64,000 nucleotides of DNA from Hyalangium gracile. GTDB lineage: Bacteria > Myxococcota > Myxococcia > Myxococcales > Myxococcaceae. This document shows positions 36,941-47,546 of the stretch, piece by piece. The position numbers and the translations under genes are program-made. Location of the stretch: NCBI RefSeq assembly GCF_020103725.1, contig NZ_JAHXBG010000010.1:124001-188000 (forward strand). Direction: 5' to 3'. The notes beneath the pieces are model-generated. The model searched no databases and was not told the origin of the DNA. It saw only the letters and a program-made list of their open reading frames with translations. The number at the start of each line of letters is the position of its first letter. Position 1 is the first letter of the stretch.

Positions 36941-38755
36941 ATGGGGCGCTGGAGCTGGCTGCTGGGGGTGGGCATCGCGGGACTGGTGGCATGTGGGCCG
37001 GCGGACCATCAGCCTCCCGGGACGCCCCTCCCCGGTGTGACAGGGACGGACCCCCTCCCGGGAGATCCGGATGGGGGCATACCGGTCCCCACGCTTCCGG
37101 ATGGGGGCCCCCCGGACGGAGAGCCCGGGGATGGCGGGCCCACCCTGCCGGATGGGGGCACCCCGGATGCGGGCCCCCGCCTGGGCGTGTACCCCGCCGT
37201 CCAGACGCGCGTGCCGACGTTCGACCTGCGCATCCTCCCGGAGCACCTGGCCCAGCTGGAGGCCAACCCGGAGTCGGACGACGAGGTGCCGGTGGTGGTG
37301 GTGTTCGACGGGGTGCCGGCCCCGGGCATGATGCGCTACCGCGGCGCCAGCTCCCGGACGCTGCCCCAGAAGAGCTTCAAGATAGAGCTGGACCCGGGCT
37401 ACGAGTTCGAGGACCGGGACCACTTCGAGCTGCTGGCCGAGTACTACGACAGCGCCAAGCTGACCGAGAAGTTCGCGGTGGACCTCTTCACCGCGCTGGG
37501 GCTGCCGGTGCCGCGCGCCCGCTACGTCCGGGTGAGCATCAACGGCCAGCACAACGGGCTCTACCTGGACATGGAGCACGTGGGGAAGGACTACCTGAAG
37601 CACCACGCGCTGGAGCGCAGCGCCTCCATCTACCGCTGCGGAGACCGCAACTGCGAGCTGACGCTGCGCCGCGGCTCCTACCAGGGGGACTTCGAGAAGA
37701 AGACCAACGAGGACACGGGCCGCGCGGACCTGGATGCCTTCCTGGCCTGGGTGAACCGCTCGGATGACGCGCAGTTCGAGGCCCACGTGGGGCGGTACCT
37801 GGACGTGGAGGCCTACCTGGGCAACCTCGCCGTGGACGCGCTCATCTCCAACAACGTCATCGAGGACGCGCGCGGCTACTGGATCCACGAGCACCAGAAG
37901 GACCGGTGGCAGTACGTGCCGTGGGACTTGAACAACGCGCAGATGCTCTTCTGGCGCACGTGGGAGCCCACGGATCCGCCCATCACCAACCGGTGGCCGC
38001 AGGCCTTCAGCGTGTATGACCCGTGGGTGCAGCGCCTCTACGAGACGCGCCTGGCCCAGCGCCCGGCGCAGCGGCCCACCTGGAGCGTGCTCAACACCCG
38101 CATCTGGGACCGGCCCGCCCTGCGCGCCCGCCTGCTGGCGAAGCTCGAGGCGGCGCTCGCCGGCCCCTTCTCCGAGACCCAGGCGAACGCGCACATCGAC
38201 GCGCTGTGGAACCTGGTGCGGCCGCAGCTGGAGCAGGATCCTTATATCTCGTCCGAGCACATGGCGCGGGCCCGCGGCTTCCTCAAGAAGTACGTGAAGG
38301 AGCGCGCCAGGTACCTGCGCGGCGTGCTCGACACGCTGAAGGCGCACGGCAGCGGGCCGCTCGTGCTGAGCGAGGTGAACGCCGGCAGCGCGGGCTACGT
38401 GAAGCTGCACAACCGCGGCGCCACGCCCCTCACGCTGGAGGGCTACGAGCTGACGAATGATCTGCGCGCCACCTCCCGGCACGTGCTGCCCACGCTGACA
38501 CTGGAGCCAGGGCAGACGGTGCGCTTCGAGGCGGACGGGGACACGGCGGCGGGCCCCCTGCACCTGCCCTTCACCCTCTCCCGGGAGGGCGGCGAGGTGG
38601 GCCTCTTCGACGGCAAGCGCCTGTCGGAGTCCGGCAAGCTGCCCGTGTACGGACCGGAGGACATCCTCTATTACGGGCCGCTGCCCTCGGGGACGGTGTA
38701 TGGGCGCAAGACGCCCCAGAGCGAGGACTTCGAGCGCAGGCCGCTGGCACCCTGA
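36941..38755 (+). CDS. CotH-kinase-family lipoprotein with lamin-tail-like domain
   Basis: This 604-residue protein has a lipoprotein signal (Cys18 in GLVAC) and a Pro/Gly/Asp linker to about residue 85. The middle (about 85-460) is a CotH-type kinase domain: MRYRGASSRTLPQKSFKIEL, the Lys/Glu-containing SAKLTEKFAVDLF, GLYLDMEHVGKDYL and QYVPWDLNNA. CotH proteins phosphorylate extracellular partners, as in spore coats. The end (about 472-600) resembles a lamin-tail (LTD) module: LSEVNAGSAGYVKLHNRGA with a matching VRFEADGD. The start ATG at 36941 has GGAGGG 4 bases upstream. Confidence 0.82.
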   Translation: MGRWSWLLGVGIAGLVACGPADHQPPGTPLPGVTGTDPLPGDPDGGIPVPTLPDGGPPDGEPGDGGPTLPDGGTPDAGPRLGVYPAVQTRVPTFDLRILPEHLAQLEANPESDDEVPVVVVFDGVPAPGMMRYRGASSRTLPQKSFKIELDPGYEFEDRDHFELLAEYYDSAKLTEKFAVDLFTALGLPVPRARYVRVSINGQHNGLYLDMEHVGKDYLKHHALERSASIYRCGDRNCELTLRRGSYQGDFEKKTNEDTGRADLDAFLAWVNRSDDAQFEAHVGRYLDVEAYLGNLAVDALISNNVIEDARGYWIHEHQKDRWQYVPWDLNNAQMLFWRTWEPTDPPITNRWPQAFSVYDPWVQRLYETRLAQRPAQRPTWSVLNTRIWDRPALRARLLAKLEAALAGPFSETQANAHIDALWNLVRPQLEQDPYISSEHMARARGFLKKYVKERARYLRGVLDTLKAHGSGPLVLSEVNAGSAGYVKLHNRGATPLTLEGYELTNDLRATSRHVLPTLTLEPGQTVRFEADGDTAAGPLHLPFTLSREGGEVGLFDGKRLSESGKLPVYGPEDILYYGPLPSGTVYGRKTPQSEDFERRPLAP

Positions 38756-38780
38756 CGGCCCGCCCGTTAGAGAGAAGCCC

Positions 38781-39128
38781 ATGGCCCACCCGACGACCTA
38801 CGAGGCAACCACCGAGAACTTCGACGCCCTGGTGCTCCAGCCCAAGGGCGAGCTGGTGGTGGTGGACTTCTGGGGCGACGGCTGCCCCAACTGCGACATC
38901 TACGCGGCGGCCGAGCCCTCCCTGCTCTCCGAGCTGGAGGGCGCCCCGATGCGCGTGGTGAAGGTGAACGCGTACGAGCAGGAGGAGCTGGCGCGGCGCT
39001 TCGGCCTGTTCGGCATCCCCACCTTCCTGCTCTTCCGGGACGGGAAGCTGCTCGGGAAGATGAGCCAGTACTACGGCCGGGAGTACTGGCTCGGCGTCGT
39101 CCGCGAGCACCTGCCCTCTCGGGCCTGA
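38781..39128 (+). CDS. Thioredoxin-family protein
   Basis: This 115-residue protein has a thioredoxin fold with the active site WGDGCPNC (Cys35, Cys38), the partner strand VVKVNAYE and the cis-Pro FGIPTFLLFRDGK. The CPNC motif differs from the usual CGPC and would shift redox potential. No signal peptide is seen, so it is cytoplasmic. It lies 25 bases after the CotH gene, in the same direction, and 4 bases before the stop of the opposing chemoreceptor. Confidence 0.82.
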   Translation: MAHPTTYEATTENFDALVLQPKGELVVVDFWGDGCPNCDIYAAAEPSLLSELEGAPMRVVKVNAYEQEELARRFGLFGIPTFLLFRDGKLLGKMSQYYGREYWLGVVREHLPSRA

Positions 39129-39132
39129 GGGC

Positions 39133-40977
39133 TCAGGCGCTCTGGGCCGTGGGCGATGAAGGCGGGTCTCCGCCCTCCAGGCCTCCGGCCACCCCGTCGA
39201 GCGGCGGCGTGACGAGGATGGGATCCGGTCCACCCTCGGGAGGCAGCTCCGAGGGCCCGCTGAGATCGATCCCCTCCAGGCTGCCCACGCGGAAGAAGGA
39301 CGTGAGCCGCCGCAGGGTGTCGGCCTGCACGGCCAGCGCCTCGGCCTCCTTGGCCAGGTCCTCGGCGGACTTCGCGTTGCCCTGCGTGGTGCGCTCCACC
39401 TCGGACATGGCGTGGCTCATCATCCCCACGCTGGTGGACTGCTCGCGCGTGGAGGCGGCCACCTCGTGCACCAGCTCCGCCGTGCGGCGGATGGAGGGCA
39501 CCAGGTCCCTCAACAGCCGGCCGGACTGCTCGGCGATGTTGCGGCTGGAGACGGCCAGCTCGCCAATCTCCCGGGCCGCCGTCTTGCTGCGCTCGGCCAG
39601 CCGGCGCACCTCGCCGGCCACCACGCTGAAGCCCTTGCCGTGCTCGCCGGCGCGGATGGCCTCGATGGCCGCGTTGAGCGCCAGCATGTTCGTCTGGTGC
39701 GCCAGCTCCTCGATGAGCGACACGTTGGTGGAGATGCGCCGCATGGCCTCCACCGTCTTGCCCACCGCCTGACCGCTCACCTCGGCGTCCTGCGCGCCCA
39801 CCCGCGCCATCTCCTCCATCTTCTGGCAGCTCTCGGTGTTGCGCAGCACCGCGGCGCTGATCTCCTTGAGCGTGCGCGCGTTCTCCTCGGTGATGGTGGC
39901 CTGGTCGGTGGCGCCCTGCGCCAGCATCCGCGACGAGGAGGCCAGCATCGCGGAGGTGGACGCCAGCGTGGAGGCGCCGGCGCGCACCTCGGCGACAATC
40001 TTGGTGAGCCGCCCCACCGCCTCGCCCAGCGCCTTGCCCAGCGCGTCCTGGTCCGAGCGCGGCAGCACCCGCGCCGTCAAGTCTCCGTGGGCCAGGCCCA
40101 CCGCCATGGCCACCATCTCCTGCGTGGAGCGCGCCATGTCCAGCGTGGAGCGCAGCAGCAGGGCGACCTCGTCCTGCGTCTCCACCTCCAGATCCAGCGC
40201 GTCCTCGCCCTCCTCCAGCAGCTCCAGCTCGCCGCGCGACAGGCGCATCGTCATGCGCGTCAGCCGCGCCACCGGCTCGATGATGATGCCGGAGATGCGC
40301 CAGGCCAGCAGCAGCCCCAGGCCGCTGAGCACCAGGCCGAGCAGGACGAGCTGCACCCTGAGCGACAGGAAGGCGGACTGGGCGCTGGTGTTGGACAGCT
40401 CCGCGAAGCGGCGGTTGATGGCCCTCAGCCAGTTCAGCGCCTCGGCGAGCCGCCCCAGCGCGCCCTCGAGCTGCTCTCCGTCCACCGGCGCCTGCGCCAG
40501 GACGCGATCCCTCAGCGGCCGATACCCGGCGAAGGCCACATCGAACAGCTGGAGCGCGGAGCTCTCGTCCTGCTGCAGCTTCAGCTCGTCCAGGCCCGTG
40601 AGCGTCTCGGTGAAGGCGAGGCTCTGCGTGCTGATCCACTCCTTCTTGTAGCGCTCGATGAGGGCCAGCAGCGCCGCCTCGTGCTCGCGCACCTTGGCGG
40701 CTCGCGCGGCGCGCTCCTCCGGGGAGAGGTTCGCCCGGGACAGCAGACGCAGCTCTCCGGCCAGGGCCTCGCGAAGGGTGAGGGCCTCGTCGAGCGCCAT
40801 GATGGGCACGAGCATGGAGCCGTAGACGGTGTCGTACTCGGACTGGAGCTCCCACGTGCCCCGCAGTGCCAGCGACAGCACGAGGAAGACCGACACGGGG
40901 ATGAGTACGGCGATGAGAGCCAGCTTCCAGAACAGCTTGAGACGACGGACCATGGGCGAGTGCCCCGAGGCGGGCAT
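39133..40977 (-). CDS. Methyl-accepting chemotaxis protein (orphan)
   Basis: This 614-residue chemoreceptor has a membrane helix near 19-42, a periplasmic helical sensor part (about 45-195), a second helix (about 200-225), a HAMP-type linker and a signalling domain whose tip reads [36 protein letters not shown]. No CheR-tethering pentapeptide is at the end. There are no other che genes beside it. The start could also be ATG at 40953 (MVRRLKLF); both ribosome sites are weak. Confidence 0.85.
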   Translation of the reverse strand: MPASGHSPMVRRLKLFWKLALIAVLIPVSVFLVLSLALRGTWELQSEYDTVYGSMLVPIMALDEALTLREALAGELRLLSRANLSPEERAARAAKVREHEAALLALIERYKKEWISTQSLAFTETLTGLDELKLQQDESSALQLFDVAFAGYRPLRDRVLAQAPVDGEQLEGALGRLAEALNWLRAINRRFAELSNTSAQSAFLSLRVQLVLLGLVLSGLGLLLAWRISGIIIEPVARLTRMTMRLSRGELELLEEGEDALDLEVETQDEVALLLRSTLDMARSTQEMVAMAVGLAHGDLTARVLPRSDQDALGKALGEAVGRLTKIVAEVRAGASTLASTSAMLASSSRMLAQGATDQATITEENARTLKEISAAVLRNTESCQKMEEMARVGAQDAEVSGQAVGKTVEAMRRISTNVSLIEELAHQTNMLALNAAIEAIRAGEHGKGFSVVAGEVRRLAERSKTAAREIGELAVSSRNIAEQSGRLLRDLVPSIRRTAELVHEVAASTREQSTSVGMMSHAMSEVERTTQGNAKSAEDLAKEAEALAVQADTLRRLTSFFRVGSLEGIDLSGPSELPPEGGPDPILVTPPLDGVAGGLEGGDPPSSPTAQSA

Positions 40978-41148
40978 GGAGCCGGCCCGGAGAAGGCCTC
41001 GGAGTATAGAAATTCTCCACCCCCTACAGACAGTCCCCCTGTGTGGAAAGCGCCAGGCAAGGGGGGAGCCCAGGCCTTGGCGGCTACCCGACAGCCTCCT
41101 CCGGCCCCCTCCCGGCCAGCGGTGGACAGTGCGAGAGTGGAGGCTCGC

Positions 41149-44100
41149 ATGCGCCTCGTCCTCGCCGTCCTGCTCGCCTCCTTGCCTGCGTTCGCCGCCT
41201 CCCCCTGGGACGCGCCCGCCTTCTCGGCGGATCCGGCCGCCCTGGTGGGAGCCGCGGCGGCGCTCCCCACCCCCGAGGGGGTGGACGTCGAGGTGCTCCT
41301 GGAGGAGGGCACCTTCTCCTATGACGCGAAGGGCCGTGAGACGTCCACCTCGCGCCTCGTCTACCGGGTGCTGACGTCCGAGGGGGCCAAGGGCTGGGCG
41401 ACCGTGGGGGTGGACTACACGCCCTGGCACGAGGAGCGCCCGGAGGTGCGCGCCCGCGTCATCACCCCGGACGGCAAGGCGCACCTGCTGGATCCGTCCA
41501 CCCTCATCGACTCCACCCCCACCGACAGCGCGCCGGAGACACTGTCGGACCGGCGCCTGCTGCACGGCCCGCTGCCCGCCATCACCGCGGGCGCCGTGGT
41601 GGAGCAGCTCATCACCACCCGCGAGACGGAGAGCGTGTTCTCCAGCGGGGTGGTGCGGCGCTTCTTCTTCGGCCGGGAGGTGCCGGTGCGGCGGGTGCGC
41701 CTCACGCTCGAGGTGCCTCGGGGCGGCACGCTGAACTTCGTCCCGCGCGGGGTGCGCGTGAAGCCCCGGCAGGAGCAGGCGGAGGGGCGCACGCGGCTGG
41801 TGTTCGAGCAGGGCCCGCTGGAGGCGGTGGAGCCTCCCGAGCCCTTCCTCCCCGCGGACGCGGTGAGCTTCCCCCACGTGGCCTTCTCCACGGGCCGGGC
41901 GTGGAGCGACCTGGCCCGCCGCTACCATGAGACGGTGGAGGCCCAGCTCGCCGGGGCGGACCTGGAGCGCACCGCGCGGGAGCTCGTCGGAGACGAGAAG
42001 CGCCGCGAGCGGGTGGCCGCGCGGCTGGCGAAGTGGATGCACTCGCAGGTACGCTACACGAGCCTCCAGTTCGGCGAGGCCGCCGTCGTCCCGCGCCAGC
42101 CGGCCGAGGTGCTGGTGCGCCGCTACGGCGACTGCAAGGACCTGTCCACGCTGCTGGTGGGGCTGCTGCGCGCCTCGGGGATTCCCGCCTCGGTGGCGCT
42201 GCTGCGCACGGGCTCGGAGGACGTGCAGGAGTCGCTGCCGGGCTTCGGCCTCTTCGACCACGCCATCGTCTACATCCCCGGCAAGCCGGCGCTGTGGATC
42301 GACGCCACGGACTCGTTCAGTCCGGTGGGGGAGCTGCCGGTGACGGTGCAGGGGCGGCTGGCGCTGGTGGCCAGCCCGGACACCAAGGGCCTGGTGCGCA
42401 TCCCCGAGGCGCCGTCGTCCGCCAACAGCTTCACCACCACGCGCGAGGTGTACCTGTCCGAGCGCGGGCCCTCGCGCATCGTGGAGGTGAAGGACTCCAC
42501 GGGGGCCGTGGCCGCCGCGTACCGCGAGCACTTCGCGCTCACCGAGGCCTCCCGCGTGCGCGAGGGCTACGTGGAGTACGTGAAGAGCGTCTTCGCCGCC
42601 TCGGACGTGGCGCGCCTGAAGTCCCAGGAGCTGGAGACGCTGGAGAAGCCCTTCCGCGTGGAGCTGGAGGTGCAGGACGCCAGCCGCGGCTTCACGGATG
42701 ACCGGGAGGCGGCGGTGGGGCTCGGCGGCGCGTCCGTGCTCGGCCGGCTGCCGGACTACCTGATTGACGCGCCCTCGGACGACGAGCCGTGGATGAAGCG
42801 GGAGGGCGAGCTCGTCCTGATGGAGCCCTACACCGCGGAGCTGCGCTACCGCGTGGTGCCTCCGCCGGGCTACTCGCCCAAGCCGCTGCCCAGGGACTTC
42901 ACGCGCCGGTTGGGGCCGGCCACCTACTCGGGCGTGTACGCCGTGAAGGGCGGGGAGGTGCACGTCACCTTCCGCTTCGATGCGGGCAAGCGCCGCTGGT
43001 CCGCGGCGGAGGTGGAGGCCTTCCGCTCGGCCTTCGAGGACCTGCGCGAGGAGGACGAGCCGATGCTCGGCTTCGAGCACGACGGCGCGACGCTGCTGGC
43101 GGACGGCCGCGTTCCCGAGGCGCTCGTGGCCTACCGCCGAGCGGTGGAGCGGCACCCGGGCGAGGCGCTGCACCGGGCGCAGCTGGCGCTCGCGCTGCTG
43201 GAGGCGGGCGCGGGGGAAGAGGCGCGCGCGATGGCACGCCGAGCCACCGAGGTGGAGCCGAAGTCCGGCCTGGCCTGGCGCACCCTGGGCTGGGTGCTGC
43301 AGCACGACGGCCTGGGCCGGCGCTTCAAGCCGGGCTTCGACTACGCGGGCGCCATCGCCGCGTACCGCAAGGCACGGGCGCTCGATCCGGACGACTTCGA
43401 GACGCGCGGGGACCTGGGCATCCTGCTGGAGTACGGCCCTGGGGGCGAGCGCTACGCCCGGGACTCCCGGCTGGGGGAGGCCGTGGCGGAGTTCCAGGCG
43501 CTGCGGGAGGACCTGGGCCGCAAGGACATGGACGACCACCTGCTGCTCGACCTGTTCCTGCTGGAGCGGTACGCGGAGGTGCTGAAGCTGGGCGGTACGC
43601 TGGAAGCCTCGCCGCTGCGCAGCAGCGTGCGCCTGAGCGCCTCGGCGCTGGTGGACGGACCGGCGGCGGCGGTGAAGAACGCGGCGAAGTGGGTGCCGGC
43701 CATCGATGCCCGCCGCGAGGCGCTGGAGGACGCCGCCAACCGGCTGCTGCGGCTGCGGCGCTACCCGGAGGCCGTGGCGCTGCTCACCGAGTCGGCCCGA
43801 GGCGCGCCGGACGCCGTGGAGAAGCAGCGGCGGCTGACGCCACTGACGAAGACGACGCGCTTCGAGCGCAAGGCCCTGAAGGGCGAGGATCCGCGCTCGG
43901 TGGTGCAGCGGCTGTTCCTGGCCGTGCTGGACGAGGACGGGGGCCAGGCGCAGGCGGAGGGGCTGATCCTCAAGTCGGTGCTCACGGCGGATCCGACCCT
44001 GCCCGCCGAGCTGCTGCGGACGGTGCGCGTGGTGCTCAACCAGGGCTTGCTGGCGGAGGTGCCACAGGACGCGGCGGTGGACCTGGCGCTGTCCTTGATG

Positions 44101-45225
44101 GAGCTGCGCATGGATGGGGACGCGAAGCAGGGCTTCCGCATCCAGTCGCGCCTGCCCTTCGAGGGCGCCAACGCCAGCGAGAACTGGTTCGTGGTGCGCT
44201 CGGGCGGCGAGTTCCGGCTGCTGGGGACGGGGTACGACTACGGGGTGCTGGGCCAGGAGGCGATGAGGCGCCTGGAGGCGGGAGACCTGGCGGGGGCGCG
44301 CCAGTGGCTGAACTGGGCGAGGGCGGCGATGCCCTCGACGCTGGTGGAGAGCCAGGCGGGCGCCAACTTCCTGCGCCTGTGGCGAAAGGGCGCGGAGGCC
44401 GGGCGGGAGGAGATGCGGCTGGCGGCGGCGAGCCTGATGGCCTTCGGGCAGCAGGCGGTGCGGGCCATTCCCCACCTGAGCCTGGCGCGAGAGCGGGCGA
44501 CGACGGACGCGGAGCGACGGGGGTTCGATCGAGACCTGCTGGCGGCGTACTACCACCTGAAGCGGCTGCCGGAGATTCTCGAGACGGCGGATCGGCTGCT
44601 GGAGGCGGCGCCGGTGGATGAGGTGGCGTTCTCCCATGTGGCGTACGCGCTGCAGCAGCTCGAGCGGCCGGATGACCTGGTGAGGCGCGCGGAGGCGCGA
44701 CTGAAGCTGTTGCCGGACGACGAGCGGGCGCTGGAGACGCTGGCGAACGTGGCGACGATGCGCGGCGACCTGAACAAGGCGCAGGAGTACCGGCGGCAGA
44801 TCGTCGAGGCGGGCAAGGCGACGGCGCACACGTACAACGAGCTGGCGTGGAACACGCTGCTGCTGGGCAAGGTGAGCCAGGAGGCGGTGGAGGACGCGCT
44901 GAAGGCCAACAGCCTCACGAGCTACGGCAACGCGTCCTACGTGCACACACTGGCGACGCTCTACGCGGAGCTGGGCAAGGGGCAGGAGGCGCGCCAGTTC
45001 CTGCTCAAGTCCCTGGAGCTGCACGGCGTGGGGACGCTGGAGACCTACGACTGGTACGTGGTGGGACGGATCGCCGAGGGCTACGGGCTGCTGGAGGAGG
45101 CCCGCGCAGCCTACAAGCGCGCGCGGAGCTCCAAGCCGGACATCAGCAGCGTGGACTCGCTGGCCAGCACGCGGCTCAAGCTGTTGGAGGAGGTGCCGAG
45201 GACGGTGGCGAAGCCGGCCCCGTGA
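41149..45225 (+). CDS. Secreted DUF3857/transglutaminase-like protein with TPR repeats
   Basis: This 1358-residue protein starts with a signal peptide ([19 protein letters not shown]). The first 300 residues match DUF3857. The transglutaminase-like core has the Cys329-His371-Asp385 triad ([22 protein letters not shown]). From about 640 on there are TPR repeats ([31 protein letters not shown]) through to the end. Such proteins are common in Bacteroidota and Myxococcota and are thought to cross-link or cleave peptide substrates in the envelope. ATG at 41149 follows GAGTGGAGG; longer frames are shadows across the chemoreceptor gene. Confidence 0.83.
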   Translation: MRLVLAVLLASLPAFAASPWDAPAFSADPAALVGAAAALPTPEGVDVEVLLEEGTFSYDAKGRETSTSRLVYRVLTSEGAKGWATVGVDYTPWHEERPEVRARVITPDGKAHLLDPSTLIDSTPTDSAPETLSDRRLLHGPLPAITAGAVVEQLITTRETESVFSSGVVRRFFFGREVPVRRVRLTLEVPRGGTLNFVPRGVRVKPRQEQAEGRTRLVFEQGPLEAVEPPEPFLPADAVSFPHVAFSTGRAWSDLARRYHETVEAQLAGADLERTARELVGDEKRRERVAARLAKWMHSQVRYTSLQFGEAAVVPRQPAEVLVRRYGDCKDLSTLLVGLLRASGIPASVALLRTGSEDVQESLPGFGLFDHAIVYIPGKPALWIDATDSFSPVGELPVTVQGRLALVASPDTKGLVRIPEAPSSANSFTTTREVYLSERGPSRIVEVKDSTGAVAAAYREHFALTEASRVREGYVEYVKSVFAASDVARLKSQELETLEKPFRVELEVQDASRGFTDDREAAVGLGGASVLGRLPDYLIDAPSDDEPWMKREGELVLMEPYTAELRYRVVPPPGYSPKPLPRDFTRRLGPATYSGVYAVKGGEVHVTFRFDAGKRRWSAAEVEAFRSAFEDLREEDEPMLGFEHDGATLLADGRVPEALVAYRRAVERHPGEALHRAQLALALLEAGAGEEARAMARRATEVEPKSGLAWRTLGWVLQHDGLGRRFKPGFDYAGAIAAYRKARALDPDDFETRGDLGILLEYGPGGERYARDSRLGEAVAEFQALREDLGRKDMDDHLLLDLFLLERYAEVLKLGGTLEASPLRSSVRLSASALVDGPAAAVKNAAKWVPAIDARREALEDAANRLLRLRRYPEAVALLTESARGAPDAVEKQRRLTPLTKTTRFERKALKGEDPRSVVQRLFLAVLDEDGGQAQAEGLILKSVLTADPTLPAELLRTVRVVLNQGLLAEVPQDAAVDLALSLMELRMDGDAKQGFRIQSRLPFEGANASENWFVVRSGGEFRLLGTGYDYGVLGQEAMRRLEAGDLAGARQWLNWARAAMPSTLVESQAGANFLRLWRKGAEAGREEMRLAAASLMAFGQQAVRAIPHLSLARERATTDAERRGFDRDLLAAYYHLKRLPEILETADRLLEAAPVDEVAFSHVAYALQQLERPDDLVRRAEARLKLLPDDERALETLANVATMRGDLNKAQEYRRQIVEAGKATAHTYNELAWNTLLLGKVSQEAVEDALKANSLTSYGNASYVHTLATLYAELGKGQEARQFLLKSLELHGVGTLETYDWYVVGRIAEGYGLLEEARAAYKRARSSKPDISSVDSLASTRLKLLEEVPRTVAKPAP

Positions 45226-45381
45226 CTCCTCCCGGCGATGTGCTAAGCGCGAAGGAGCAGCCCGCCTGAAGACGAGTCGACTCCTGTGGATCCGGCTGGG
45301 GCCGCGGGCGCACGCGACCCGCCCGCTCCGGCATGCGACAGCGCCCCTGGGCAGACGCGAGGGATCCCGAGGTGACCCGGA

Positions 45382-45885
45382 TTACTCCGCGACGGCCAGC
45401 GCCTCGGCGGAAGGCAGGGAGGCGAAGGAGACCTGGGCCGCGAAGCCACCCGGCCCGTGGCCACGCAGCACGCTGACCGTGCCGTCCGAGCCGTTCGTCA
45501 CCGCAAGGTCCACCCAGCCATCCGCGTCGATGTCACGAGCCACCACGGCGCTGCCACCCTCCACGGGGAAGGAGACCTGCGACGCGAGCGTCCCATCGCC
45601 CTGGTTCAGGAACACGCTCACCGTGCCGCTGTCCGGGTCCGTCACGGCGAGATCCACCTGACGGTCCCCATTGAAGTCCGCGCACGCCATCGCGGCGGGG
45701 AACCGACCCATCGCCTGGAAGACGCCGGACACGTCGAAGGCTCCCTCGTCGTTGCAGCGATCCAGGGCCTGGGTGCTCGTGGCCAGGTCCGCACCGGCCT
45801 CCACAGCCTCGGGCTGGCCGCAGCCGACGGCGAACAGGGACACCACAGCGACTCCAACCCACGACATCGTGTTCAGGCTCGACAT
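45382..45885 (-). CDS. Short FG-GAP/VCBS-repeat lipoprotein
   Basis: This 167-residue protein has a lipoprotein signal (Cys22 in FAVGC) and two FG-GAP/VCBS-type repeats with calcium-binding motifs, DFNGDRQVDLAV near 70 and DIDADGWVDLAV near 118. Relatives usually have four to eight repeats forming a beta-propeller, so two repeats cannot close one alone; this may be a truncated gene or a unit that oligomerises. AAGGAG precedes ATG at 45885 with good spacing. Confidence 0.7.
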   Translation of the reverse strand: MSSLNTMSWVGVAVVSLFAVGCGQPEAVEAGADLATSTQALDRCNDEGAFDVSGVFQAMGRFPAAMACADFNGDRQVDLAVTDPDSGTVSVFLNQGDGTLASQVSFPVEGGSAVVARDIDADGWVDLAVTNGSDGTVSVLRGHGPGGFAAQVSFASLPSAEALAVAE

Positions 45886-45911
45886 GACTCTCCACTCCTT
45901 GCGTTGGTATC

Positions 45912-45932
45912 CGCCCCTCCTCGAGAGGGGCG
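45912..45932 (-). other. Leader hairpin of the FG-GAP gene
   Basis: CGCCCCTC and GAGGGGCG form a perfect 8-bp stem with a 5-base loop, 26 bases upstream of the ATG and just before the ribosome site. It could regulate translation, or be the transcription end of the MFS gene upstream. Confidence 0.4.
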
Positions 45933-46085
45933 TGGCAGGTGTGAAGAATACGGATCGGTCTGACATTTCCCGGGGGCAGCGCTCGGGCTCCCGGCCCACA
46001 TCCGCGCCTGCGCCCCGGGTAGGCTTCACCCCAGGCTGTGGAGCCGACTCCGCAGGTCGGTCCGCCCGGGGAGCTGGCGGTGTGT

Positions 46086-47324
46086 TCAGGTCTCCGGGGA
46101 GACCTGTTGTGGCGCGGTGAGGCCCGAGGTGTAGCGCCAGAAGGCGGGCAGCAGGAACCCGCAGAGGATGACGCCCACCACGCAGAGGATGCCTCCCGAG
46201 GTGATGGAGACCCGCGTCGAGGTGAGCGAGGCGATCCAGCCGGCCCGAGCGTTGCCGATCAGCGGGCCGCTCAGGTAGCTGATCATCTCGATGCCCGCCA
46301 TGCGGCCTCGCATCTCGTTGGGGATGGTCTCGTTCCAGATGACGCCTCGGAACAGGCCGCTCACCATGTCCGCGGCCCCGGCCAGCCCCAGGAAGAAGAG
46401 CGCGAGCGGCAGGTTCGGCGCCAGACCGAACGCCACCATCGCCACGCCCCACAGGCCCGCCGCGATGACGACGGCGGCGCCCCGGCGTCGGACCCGCCCG
46501 GTCCAGCCGCTGAAGGCCGTGAGGACCAGGCTGCCCACGGACATGGCGGAGAACAGGGCGCCGGCCGCCGTCGCTCCGCCCCACCCCTCGGCCATCGCGG
46601 GGAACAGGGCGGTGGGGAAGGCGAACGTCATGGCCACGATGTCCACCACATAGGTCCCGATGAGCTCCGGCCGCCTCATCGCGTAGCGGAGCCCCTCGAG
46701 GACGCTGGCGAGCCCCGGCGCATGAGCTGTCTCGGGCGGAGGCATCTGCCGCATCATCCACAGCATCGCCAGCGCGAAGAAGAACGAGACGAAGTCCACG
46801 AAGTAGGCCAGCTTCGTGCCGCCCGCCGCGATGAGGACGCCACCGAGCGCGGGCCCCGCCACCATGCCCACGGTTCCACGAAAGGACCCCAGCGCGGCGA
46901 TGGCTGGCAGGTCCTTCGTCTGGACGAGCTTCTGGGTCATCGCATCCATCGCGGGGCGGTGGAAGCCGTTGGCCGCCTGCGTGAGCGCGGAGATGACGAA
47001 GATGGCCGCGAGGCTCGGCTTGGGCAGCAGCGAGTTGACGGTGAACCCCAGCGCTCCCAGGCACATGAAGGCCTCTGCGGCCAGGAGCAGCTTGCGGCGG
47101 TCCATCGTGTCCGCCACAGTGCCTCCCACGAGCCCGAAGACGAGGACCGGGACGAGCTGCACCGTGCCCAGCAGGCCCACCATCAGGTTCGACTGGGTGA
47201 GCTCGTACACCTGATAGGGGACGGCGACATAGGTGATCATGCTGCCCAGGAACGAGACGAGCTGTCCCATGAACAGCAGGCGGTAGTCCCGGTACCGCCG
47301 CAAGGGTGAGAGATCGATCAACAT
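46086..47324 (-). CDS. MFS exporter, EntS-like
   Basis: This 412-residue protein has about twelve membrane helices and the MFS loop motifs GGTVADTMDRRKLLL and the repeat MRGRMAGIEM. It resembles the EntS/MFS_3 group of siderophore or drug exporters (VSFLGSMITYVAVPYQVYEL start). It is divergent from an SDR gene with 222 bases between them, a typical set-up for an inducible efflux or detoxification pair. Its substrate is unknown. Confidence 0.83.
   Translation of the reverse strand: MLIDLSPLRRYRDYRLLFMGQLVSFLGSMITYVAVPYQVYELTQSNLMVGLLGTVQLVPVLVFGLVGGTVADTMDRRKLLLAAEAFMCLGALGFTVNSLLPKPSLAAIFVISALTQAANGFHRPAMDAMTQKLVQTKDLPAIAALGSFRGTVGMVAGPALGGVLIAAGGTKLAYFVDFVSFFFALAMLWMMRQMPPPETAHAPGLASVLEGLRYAMRRPELIGTYVVDIVAMTFAFPTALFPAMAEGWGGATAAGALFSAMSVGSLVLTAFSGWTGRVRRRGAAVVIAAGLWGVAMVAFGLAPNLPLALFFLGLAGAADMVSGLFRGVIWNETIPNEMRGRMAGIEMISYLSGPLIGNARAGWIASLTSTRVSITSGGILCVVGVILCGFLLPAFWRYTSGLTAPQQVSPET
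46087..46106 (-). terminator. Hairpin at the end of the MFS gene
   Basis: CAGGTCTCC and GGAGACCTG pair over 9 bp with a very short loop, overlapping the MFS stop codon and its last codons. It may end the MFS transcript, but the position within the coding region is unusual and no U-run follows. Confidence 0.4.
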
Positions 47325-47510
47325 CGTGTGGACCCGGTCCGGCGCATCGGAAGGAAGAGCGGTCGCATGGCCGCAGGCTCCCGAGGAGTGTCACAGGAGC
47401 CACCTCGAAGGGAAGCGGAGCCTTCCACGCCTCTCTCCGGGTACGGCAGCGCCTCCGAGGTGACAGTGCCTCGCCCGAGACGTCGCCCAGGCTTGCACAC
47501 GCGCCCCGGC

Positions 47511-47534
47511 ATTGTTCAACTCTTCTTGAACAAT
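47511..47534. promoter_or_regulatory. Perfect 9-6-9 palindrome, candidate operator
   Basis: ATTGTTCAA and TTGAACAAT are perfect 9-bp arms with a 6-base spacer. The site begins 12 bases before the SDR ribosome site and start, in the gap between the divergent MFS and SDR genes. Its size suits TetR-, MarR- or ArsR-type dimers. The ArsR-like gene 0.9 kb downstream is one candidate regulator. Confidence 0.6.
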
Positions 47535-47546
47535 CCGGAGGAGAGC

